Of a stretch of DNA of 62,393 nt, positions 56,377 to 62,393 are shown piece after piece. The DNA comes from a bacterium (GTDB lineage: Bacteria > Bacillota_I > Bacilli_A > Izemoplasmatales > UBA1188). The notes beneath the pieces were generated by a model, which was not told where the DNA came from, did not search any database, and was given only the letters and a program-made list of their open reading frames with translations. Both the position numbers and the translations under genes were made by a program. The first letter of the stretch is position 1. Every line of letters begins with the position of its first letter. The stretch is from contig JAGCYY010000004.1 of NCBI GenBank assembly GCA_017960565.1, positions 1 to 62,393 of the forward strand, given 5' to 3'.

Positions 56377-56467
56377 GGAGCAGTACTCAAGTGGTTGAAG
56401 AGGCGCGCTTGCTAAGCGTGTAGATCGGGAAACCGGTGCGGGAGTTCAAACCTCCCCTGCTCCGCCA
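56377..56467 (+). tRNA. tRNA-Ser (anticodon GCT)
   Basis: A 91-base class II tRNA with encoded CCA. GGAGCAG pairs with CTGCTCC. The anticodon stem CGCGC/GCGTG holds loop TTGCTAA with GCT at 56411-56413. A long variable arm (GATCGGGAAACCGGT) marks it as Ser. The T arm is GGGAG-TTCAAAC-CTCCC. It reads AGC and AGT. It is followed by a very large hairpin. Confidence 0.96.
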
Positions 56468-56478
56468 ATTAGACGACT

Positions 56479-56562
56479 ATCACTAGTACTTTGAAGTGAA
56501 CTGAAAAAGTTGGACCAACAACTTTGGAGGTTCACTTCAGATACTGGTGATTTTTTATTTTT
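56479..56562 (+). repeat. Three-tier inverted repeat after tRNA-Ser, terminator or IS-end relic
   Basis: Three nested stems share one axis: ATCACTAGTA (56479-56488) with TACTGGTGAT (56542-56551); TGAAGTGAAC (56492-56501) with GTTCACTTCA (56530-56539); and AAAGTTG (56506-56512) with CAACTTT (56519-56525). A T-rich run follows. As RNA it would terminate the tRNA transcript. Its size and the GTTGGACCAAC centre are unusual for a plain terminator and remind me of joined ends of an insertion element; that origin is inference. Confidence 0.65.
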
Positions 56563-56707
56563 GTTATAGATTTTCAATTTCATAAAACTTGTTTTTTTGA
56601 GTACATTACTTATTTATGATTATTTAAAACAATATAAAAATAGCGACAATTATTGACACATAGATTATGTTATAATCTATTAGATAAAAGATTTGGGAGA
56701 ATAAACT

Positions 56708-56776
56708 ATGAACGATAGAGACAAAATAAGGCTCATCCAAATAGAAGAAGAGGTTAGTAAAAACCAGAAAAAATGA
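56708..56776 (+). CDS. Possible 22-residue open frame or gene fragment
   Basis: MNDRDKIRLIQIEEEVSKNQ then KK and a stop, after a GGGAGA ribosome-type site. The peptide is charged and helical in pattern. It may be the 5' remnant of a larger gene. No homologue is recognised. Confidence 0.25.
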   Translation: MNDRDKIRLIQIEEEVSKNQKK

Positions 56777-56825
56777 CAACAATAATTAAATATTTTGAAA
56801 TTAATGTAATAAGGTATTGATCTCT

Positions 56826-56857
56826 CTTCACAAAAATAGTCAGTTGAAATTGTGAAG
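56826..56857. promoter_or_regulatory. Inverted repeat upstream of the protease gene
   Basis: CTTCACAA (56826-56833) and its exact reverse complement TTGTGAAG (56850-56857) are separated by 16 bases. This could be a site for a dimeric regulator or an RNA hairpin in the leader of the protease-scaffold pair. Function is inferred from shape and place only. Confidence 0.4.
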
Positions 56858-57013
56858 TGGTTGGTATTATTAATTAAATGATATGAGTAAAGACATGGAT
56901 CTATGTATCATATTAAATGCCTAGATTCTTTTATTTGAATGGAGTAAGTTGGTTAATGAAAAAAAACTATTTTCACTTTTTAAATATAAATTTATAAGAA
57001 AGAAGGTTGTAAT

Positions 57014-60000
57014 ATGAAAAGAACTTTAAAAAGAGTTTTAAGTTTGTTTATGCTGATAACTTTAGGCTTTTGTTGCCTAGTTGGATGCTCTTCTAAAAAT
57101 GATGCTAGCTTAGTTGCAACTGATGATGTTCATGGTAATAACGAACTAGTGGAAGTGTTAAGCACAAGCTCAAAAAAACCTGATGGCCAATTCAACAAAG
57201 GGGTTGTATTGGTTAAAACAAATTGTTTTGATGCTTCTATGTTTGGTGAACTTAAATATGAAAGTGTTGAACAGTTATATAAAAACAGCTTATGGTACGA
57301 AGTAGAACTTAGTGATAAAGATGCTACTGAGGATGCTGTATCATATCTTTTAGAATTAGACACTTTTGATAAAGTCGATTATGACTATATAATGGGTTCT
57401 GATGGAACTATTGAATCAATTGATGTTTCTGCAAATCCATATAGTACTGAACAAGGATATTTAGATGCTCAGGGTATTTTTGATGGCTGGGGTTATGCTA
57501 AAGCCGAGAATAAAACAGTTGGTGGAAGCCCTGATGTTGTTGTTGCAATTATTGATACAGGTGTTGACTATAATCATCTTGATTTAAGAAATAACATCTG
57601 GACAAATAGTGGTGAAATTCCAAACAATGGCGTTGATGATGACGGCAACGGATATGTTGATGACTATTATGGGTGGGATTGCGTTGGAAATGATAATGAT
57701 CCAATGGATGATAACGGACACGGAACACATGTTGCTGGTATAGTTGCTGCAGAAAACAATGCCTTTGGTACAGTTGGAGTAGCATTCAATTGCAAGGTAA
57801 TGTGTATCAAAGCCGGTAATTCAACTGGATATTTTAATAACTCTGACATTGCCGAAGCAATACAATATGCTTATATGAACGGTGCGTCAGTAATCAATAT
57901 GTCTTTTGGTGGATCAAATATTTCTACTGCCGTTAAAGATGCGCTTGAAGATGCATATAATCAATGTGTTTTAGTTGCAGCTGCAGGTAATGATAGTTTA
58001 TGCAACAATTTAGCGCATTACCCTTATCATCCTGTAGGAGTTTCATATCCAGCAGCCCTTCCGTATGTATTAGGCGTTATGAGTACAAATTCAACTGGAA
58101 CTGTAATTTCTGCTTTTTCAAATTACGATGACACTCCTTATGATAGCGTTGAATACGAAGTGTATGCTTGTGGAGAACAAGTTCCTTCGACTTGGCCAAA
58201 TAATAAAGTTGCTAGATTGTCTGGTACATCTATGGCGTGCCCTGTTGTTTCTGGTATAGCAGCATTATTAAGAAGCAATTATTCTGATAGAGAAGTTTAT
58301 AGCAATAAGTTTATTCAATCTCAAATAGTTAATACTGGCTCAATTAATCCTTTTGGTGATAGTTGTCATAGTATTGCTAACGTTTACGAAGCTTTAACTA
58401 AAATGCCAAAACCAAGTGTTTCATTATATGATTATTATATTTTTGATAGCGATGAATTTAGTATTAAGAATAATAATAATGGAGTAATAGATGCTGGCGA
58501 GACAATACGCTTAGCTATTGAGTTGAGAAATAGAGGAGGGGTAGCATCAAATGTTGTTGCAACAATAGGCACAACAAGAAACAACGATCCTTCGCTTACA
58601 GATCCTTACTTTGCTATTCAAAAAGGCAGCATTAATTTGCCTAATATTGGTACTTATTCTGTGATTGATTGTGATTTGATTTATGATGATGGCGGAAATC
58701 CAGTAAACTCAGTTTTATATTTCGAATTTGTTGTAGCAGATAATTGCCCCAATGATTATTTAGCAAATTTTAATGTCAATTTTACATATAAAAATGGTAT
58801 GGATGAACAAGATGTTTCTAGTTATTCTAGTAAAGGTGTTGCACAACTGACTATATATAGTGGTAGAGTGCTTCCAACTGTTTTGACCTCAGATACAACT
58901 TTGACTCCAGACACATTATATATTTTAAAACAAAACATGATTATTAATGAAGGTGTAACCTTAACTATTCAACCAGGAGTTACTATTCAATATTATGCTA
59001 GTTCGCATGAAAAGTATACTACTGTTCCTGAATATTTAAGAATTGTTAATAACGGAACAATCGTTTGTGAAGGAACAGAAGATAATCACATTGTATTTAA
59101 ACCTTCTGAACTTTATAGTGGTTATTGCATAGATTTTAACGGAAATGCTAATTTTAAATATTGCGAGTTTTATAATATGTGTTTTGATCAAAATAATACC
59201 TGGTCAAGGCAAAGAATAGGTACAATTTCACTTGACCATTGCTATGTTTCTGACAATTCACAGATGGCTGGATATGGTTTCTTTTGTAATACATTTGGCG
59301 AAGTAAAAAATACAGAGTTTTATTCAATAAACAGGTATTCGATAGAAGCAGAAAGTTTTGAAAACTGTTTGTTCCGTGAATGGGCGGTTGGAGATAATTA
59401 TAGTTGGGGCGGAGATAGATACAGAGGTTTGAAAGCTCGTAGATTTGAAGGCAATGTATTCTATGATACATACCCATATTGGTTAGAAAATGGTCAACCA
59501 GGAGTTGGTCATTATATAAATATTTGCGATTCGGAAAGTGATACAGTTTTTGATAATAATGCATTATTATTTAATACATCAATAACAGATATTAAGTATT
59601 CATTTAGAATTCAAACCACATCAATGTACTCTTCAAAACCAGTTTTGTATTTGAAAAATAATTATATTACAATACCGATGGAAGTAATAAACCAGAATAC
59701 ACTAGATTATACAAACGATGGAGTTAGTTCGATTTTAGATTTCGATACCAATTCATCTAATTATTCATTTGATAATTCATTTCCTTTTGTAAGTAGTATT
59801 GAAATAAAAGATGAAGATGGGAACCAAGTTAATAAAGTAGGAAGTGGAGAATACACAATTGGTCTAACATTCCTAACACCAATGAATATTGAAAAAGAAT
59901 TGTCGGTTTATTATGGATCTGTGTATCCATATTCTGATTATACAGTAATGGGTTCGTTCAAAAATGAATACCTTTGGGAAGGAACAATCAATGTCAAAGC

Positions 60001-60916
60001 ATTCTATGAAGGTGGACAACAATATTTAACAATTAATGGTAGTGCAAATGTAAATGATTCTTATAAAGCGATAAAACACGATAGAACAAATTCGTTTGTT
60101 ATTGACTTGAATAATGCTCTTTCAATGAACCTTCAAGCATATGCTTCTAATACAGGAATCAATCTTGAATGGACACAAGATGACTATGATACGTTGATGG
60201 GTTATAACGTATATCGTTCTACTGAAAAAGATGGTTATTTTACAAAACTAAATAGTGCAGTAATCCCTGCTGGTGAAAATACATTTGTTGATGAGAATGC
60301 TGAACCAGGTGTTACATACTGGTATACATTCACAGTTGTTTTTAGTGATATGACTGAATCGGCTCCTGCTGGAAAAGTTTCTTGTACGGCTGCTGATACG
60401 ATTGCCCCATCTATTTATCACACTCCTGTTAATCAAGGATATTTAAGCAATAATTTGGTTATTTCTTGTACAGCTAGTGATAATATCGGAATTGCAAGTG
60501 TCACTCTTTACTACAAAACTAAAGGTGCTGAAACTTGGAAGACTCTATCAATGTCAAAACAAAATGATAGATATAGTGCAACTGTATTTGGATCTGATTT
60601 GTCATTAGAAGGTTTAGAATATTACATCGTTGCAAGTGATGGATATAATACAATCAATAAAGGAACTGCTGAAAATCCTTATTCAGTTATCGTAAAAGAT
60701 GCATCTAGTATTTCTAGATTAGGTGATGTTGATGGTGATGGTGTTATAACTACTAAAGATGCACTTATGATAATGCAATCAATTAATGGCGATTTATTAT
60801 TGACTGATGATCAATTTAAACGTGCAGACTTAAATAATGATGGTGTTTTATCAAGCGTAGAAGCTTTAAGAATTTTACAATATATAAATGGTAATGTTAG
60901 CACTTTAGAAATGTAA
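57014..60916 (+). CDS. Subtilisin-type lipoprotein protease with C-terminal dockerin
   Basis: A 1300-residue secreted protease. The signal peptide ends in lipobox LVGC (Cys25). A propeptide-like part (about 60-130) leads to an S8 catalytic domain with Asp181 (IIDTGVDYNHLD), His236 (NGHGTHVAG), oxyanion Asn326 and Ser406 (SGTSMACP). Then come a CARDB-like beta part, a repeat-rich stretch resembling a parallel beta-helix (NEGVTLTIQPGVTIQYY), an FN3-type domain (about 1040-1135), an Ig-like domain, and at about 1236-1296 a type I dockerin with both Ca-binding loops, DVDGDGVITTKDA and DLNNDGVLSSVEA. A dockerin on a lipoprotein is odd, since it would be tethered twice. The next gene codes for cohesin-like domains. 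Codon use seems less ATA-rich than the core genes to the left. Confidence 0.9.
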   Translation: MKRTLKRVLSLFMLITLGFCCLVGCSSKNDASLVATDDVHGNNELVEVLSTSSKKPDGQFNKGVVLVKTNCFDASMFGELKYESVEQLYKNSLWYEVELSDKDATEDAVSYLLELDTFDKVDYDYIMGSDGTIESIDVSANPYSTEQGYLDAQGIFDGWGYAKAENKTVGGSPDVVVAIIDTGVDYNHLDLRNNIWTNSGEIPNNGVDDDGNGYVDDYYGWDCVGNDNDPMDDNGHGTHVAGIVAAENNAFGTVGVAFNCKVMCIKAGNSTGYFNNSDIAEAIQYAYMNGASVINMSFGGSNISTAVKDALEDAYNQCVLVAAAGNDSLCNNLAHYPYHPVGVSYPAALPYVLGVMSTNSTGTVISAFSNYDDTPYDSVEYEVYACGEQVPSTWPNNKVARLSGTSMACPVVSGIAALLRSNYSDREVYSNKFIQSQIVNTGSINPFGDSCHSIANVYEALTKMPKPSVSLYDYYIFDSDEFSIKNNNNGVIDAGETIRLAIELRNRGGVASNVVATIGTTRNNDPSLTDPYFAIQKGSINLPNIGTYSVIDCDLIYDDGGNPVNSVLYFEFVVADNCPNDYLANFNVNFTYKNGMDEQDVSSYSSKGVAQLTIYSGRVLPTVLTSDTTLTPDTLYILKQNMIINEGVTLTIQPGVTIQYYASSHEKYTTVPEYLRIVNNGTIVCEGTEDNHIVFKPSELYSGYCIDFNGNANFKYCEFYNMCFDQNNTWSRQRIGTISLDHCYVSDNSQMAGYGFFCNTFGEVKNTEFYSINRYSIEAESFENCLFREWAVGDNYSWGGDRYRGLKARRFEGNVFYDTYPYWLENGQPGVGHYINICDSESDTVFDNNALLFNTSITDIKYSFRIQTTSMYSSKPVLYLKNNYITIPMEVINQNTLDYTNDGVSSILDFDTNSSNYSFDNSFPFVSSIEIKDEDGNQVNKVGSGEYTIGLTFLTPMNIEKELSVYYGSVYPYSDYTVMGSFKNEYLWEGTINVKAFYEGGQQYLTINGSANVNDSYKAIKHDRTNSFVIDLNNALSMNLQAYASNTGINLEWTQDDYDTLMGYNVYRSTEKDGYFTKLNSAVIPAGENTFVDENAEPGVTYWYTFTVVFSDMTESAPAGKVSCTAADTIAPSIYHTPVNQGYLSNNLVISCTASDNIGIASVTLYYKTKGAETWKTLSMSKQNDRYSATVFGSDLSLEGLEYYIVASDGYNTINKGTAENPYSVIVKDASSISRLGDVDGDGVITTKDALMIMQSINGDLLLTDDQFKRADLNNDGVLSSVEALRILQYINGNVSTLEM

Positions 60917-60931
60917 TGAGGAGCTGATATT

Positions 60932-62393
60932 ATGAAAAGGAAAATACTTAAAGTAATATGTGCTTTCTGTATTTCCCTTCTAAGCGTAATTGTTTGTTTG
61001 ATTACTTTTGGCGGGGTTACTGCTCATGCAGAATCGCAAAACAAAGTGACCATTGAAAGTAATCAGGACGTGACGAAAGGAAATACTTATTATGGTTATG
61101 TTTACATTGAAAGTTTAGAGAACATAGCTTCTTTGAATGTGAGTATTCATTATAATTCAGATGTTATCATCATTACTAGTACCTATAACCAGGCGTCTTG
61201 CGCTTTATATGATAGTTCAAATATAAATGAAACACTTAGCTATTCGTATATTTTTAATGCGGGTGGTCAAAACAATAAAACAAATCTATTCTATTTCATG
61301 TATACTGTTTCTGAAAGTGCAGAATCATCAAGTTCATGGTTCGATGTAGTTATTGATGATGCATATAATTCTAGCTTAGAAAGCGTAAATGTTTATGGTT
61401 CAAGATACTATTTTGATATAAAAGATAGCCAACCAATAACTAAGACTTGTTACATTTATGGAACATCATCAGTAAGTACAAAAATAGAAGAAGAATTTGA
61501 AATATCATATCGTTTTGACTCTTATGAAATAGCTTCTGGATCCATTGAAATCCAATATGATCGTGATTTGTTCGAATTTATTTCATTAACTCAATTGAGT
61601 TTTTTAACTAGTAAAATGGTAGATGTAAATTCATCTATTGCTGGATCAGTATTAGTATCATTCTTAGGCACAGAATATACGTATAACACTGATTTCCTAA
61701 GATTAAAGTTTAAAACTATCGGAAACGAAAATACTAATTCAACAATTAAACTAACAACTTCAGGTTTTTACGACTTAGAATTAAATAGTGTTTCTTGTAG
61801 CGGAACATCTACTAGCGTAATGATTTCTTATGATAGTAATTATGACGATTCTTTATCAAAGATGTTTATAACATCAAATTATGATTTGACTAACAATCAA
61901 GTAAAAGTTTTAGTTGGTTTATCTGCTAATTCAAATTTAGGAGCTGGTGACTTTACTCTTTCTTGGAATAAGAATTATTATGAGTTTGCTTCACTTGAAA
62001 AGAAGTTCACTCCTTCCTTCTTTAATGTCAATGATAAATTGACAGACGATGGAAAGTTGAAGTTTTCGATTATTTCATTAACTGATATTACTAGTGCAAC
62101 GGAAGTGATAGAAGTTACACTTAATGTTATAACTCAACATGATGAAACTATTTCAGCATTTGAAATTACTGGTAGTGGTCTTTCAGATTCATTAACTAAT
62201 TCAATTTATTTAAATTTTGTTAACTGTAATCAAACTATTCCTGGTAATTGTACATATGATGAATGGACGGTAACAAAAGAACCAACATGTACAGAAAAAG
62301 GCGAAGAACATCGAGTTTGTAGTGTCTGTGGTCATGAAGAGACTAGAGAAGTGGCTGCAAAAGGACATTCTTGGAGAGAAGAATGGACAATTG
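60932..62393 (+). CDS. Secreted protein with three cohesin-like domains and Cys-rich repeat (cut by window edge)
   Basis: The first 487 codons of a gene running off the right edge; no stop is seen. GAGGAG precedes the ATG, 15 bases after the protease stop, so the two are one operon. A signal peptide ends near AHA-ES (residues 31-35), without a lipobox. Three domains follow with the cohesin beta-sandwich pattern: about 36-165 (SLNVSIHYNSDVIII), about 180-295 (SGSIEIQYDRDLFEFISLTQ) and about 305-430 (GDFTLSWNKNYYEFASL). From residue 440 a repeat starts with EPTCTEKGEEHRVCSVCGHE, a Cys-rich unit common in surface proteins of gut Bacillota. It probably acts as a scaffold for dockerin proteins. 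The cohesin call is by pattern and moderate. Confidence 0.65.
   Translation, partial: MKRKILKVICAFCISLLSVIVCLITFGGVTAHAESQNKVTIESNQDVTKGNTYYGYVYIESLENIASLNVSIHYNSDVIIITSTYNQASCALYDSSNINETLSYSYIFNAGGQNNKTNLFYFMYTVSESAESSSSWFDVVIDDAYNSSLESVNVYGSRYYFDIKDSQPITKTCYIYGTSSVSTKIEEEFEISYRFDSYEIASGSIEIQYDRDLFEFISLTQLSFLTSKMVDVNSSIAGSVLVSFLGTEYTYNTDFLRLKFKTIGNENTNSTIKLTTSGFYDLELNSVSCSGTSTSVMISYDSNYDDSLSKMFITSNYDLTNNQVKVLVGLSANSNLGAGDFTLSWNKNYYEFASLEKKFTPSFFNVNDKLTDDGKLKFSIISLTDITSATEVIEVTLNVITQHDETISAFEITGSGLSDSLTNSIYLNFVNCNQTIPGNCTYDEWTVTKEPTCTEKGEEHRVCSVCGHEETREVAAKGHSWREEWTI

Larger units (their letters stand above)
56468..57013 (+). other. Sparse region between tRNA-Ser and the protease gene
   Basis: About 545 bases without a convincing gene. 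It contains the large hairpin after the tRNA, a 22-codon open frame at 56708, and an inverted repeat at 56826. A TTGACA (56653) and a TATAAT (56671) are only 12 bases apart and do not make a standard promoter. The ribosome site of the protease gene (AGAAGG) lies at the right end. Confidence 0.6.

Noticed and set aside
56653..56676. TTGACA and TATAAT as a promoter before the small 22-codon frame
   Set aside because: The spacer is 12 bases, too short for the main sigma factor. The TATAAT alone lacks an upstream TG at the right place.
59154..59564. 136-codon open frame on the minus strand inside the protease gene
   Set aside because: It is antisense to a well-supported coding region, has no ribosome site, and its composition (His, Tyr, Asn, Leu rich) is that of a shadow frame.
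1..62393. Mycoplasma-type code with TGA as tryptophan
   Set aside because: Several conserved genes (rdgB, hisD, yerC) end at TGA at the expected length, and tryptophan is TGG throughout.
1..62393. CRISPR arrays, rRNA genes or prophage blocks
   Set aside because: No regularly spaced repeats, rRNA-like sequence or phage structural genes were seen.
56440..62393. Attachment-site repeat of the tRNA-Ser 3' end
   Set aside because: No second copy of the T-arm/acceptor sequence was noticed to the right within the window; it could lie beyond the edge.

Overview
The window is a 62 kb piece of a low-G+C (about 30 % by eye) bacterial chromosome, most likely an anaerobic, gut-type member of the Bacillota close to the Erysipelotrichia/Mollicutes border. 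The reasons are: strong A/T codon bias; WhiA, Lgt, HU, CPBP proteases and Gram-positive lipoproteins with no outer-membrane genes; a sodium-pumping oxaloacetate decarboxylase; a glutaminyl-tRNA synthetase; and dockerin/cohesin-type secreted proteins. TGA is used as a stop (rdgB, hisD, yerC) and Trp is TGG, so the genetic code is standard, unlike true mycoplasmas. The genus cannot be fixed from sequence alone.

Left part (1-14.1 kb): the end of an IS30-type transposase, an NAD-binding epimerase-like gene, and an orphan protein shaped like a fused type I methylase/specificity subunit but with degraded methylase motifs. It sits directly in front of rluB. A core run follows (rluB, cmk, S1-domain protein, der, hup), then a decayed Rhs/YD-repeat gene end, efp, a CYTH protein, two convergent gene pairs (SDR / Met-gamma-lyase-like; EamA transporter / CPBP protease) and their shared terminators.

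Middle (14.2-36.6 kb): rdgB and a metallophosphatase overlap a 925-residue TPR-GAF-PAS-GGDEF-EAL-like protein whose GGDEF and EAL signatures are both lost. Then come a PlsC-like acyltransferase carrying a zinc ribbon and a 13-gene histidine operon led by a TrpR/YerC-type regulator (yerC-hisZGDCBHAFIEJ) that continues into an IMP cyclohydrolase and an AICAR formyltransferase. These last two would convert AICAR, the by-product of HisH/HisF, into IMP. An SDR gene on the other strand separates this from an oxaloacetate operon: PEP carboxykinase, the four subunits of a Na+-pumping oxaloacetate decarboxylase, and the biotin ligase that loads its carrier.

Right part (36.7-56.5 kb): an HtrA-type lipoprotein protease on the minus strand, the t6A genes tsaE-tsaB-rimI-tsaD, an unrecognised membrane-anchored protein, glnS, then pcrA-ligA-uvrA-lgt-whiA, two small membrane proteins (one a cysteine-free thioredoxin-like protein), tex, and a tRNA-Ser(GCU). 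After the tRNA the content changes abruptly. A large multi-tier hairpin and about 450 bases with little coding lead into a 1300-residue dockerin-tailed subtilisin lipoprotein, followed by a secreted protein with three cohesin-like domains and a Cys-rich repeat that runs off the right edge.

Two points about expression recur. Many promoters are extended -10 boxes, with the exact nonamer TGATATAAT five times, and two genes (rdgB, pcrA) have such a box only six bases before the start codon, so they are probably read from leaderless mRNAs. Most transcription units end in clear stem-loops, several shared between convergent genes.
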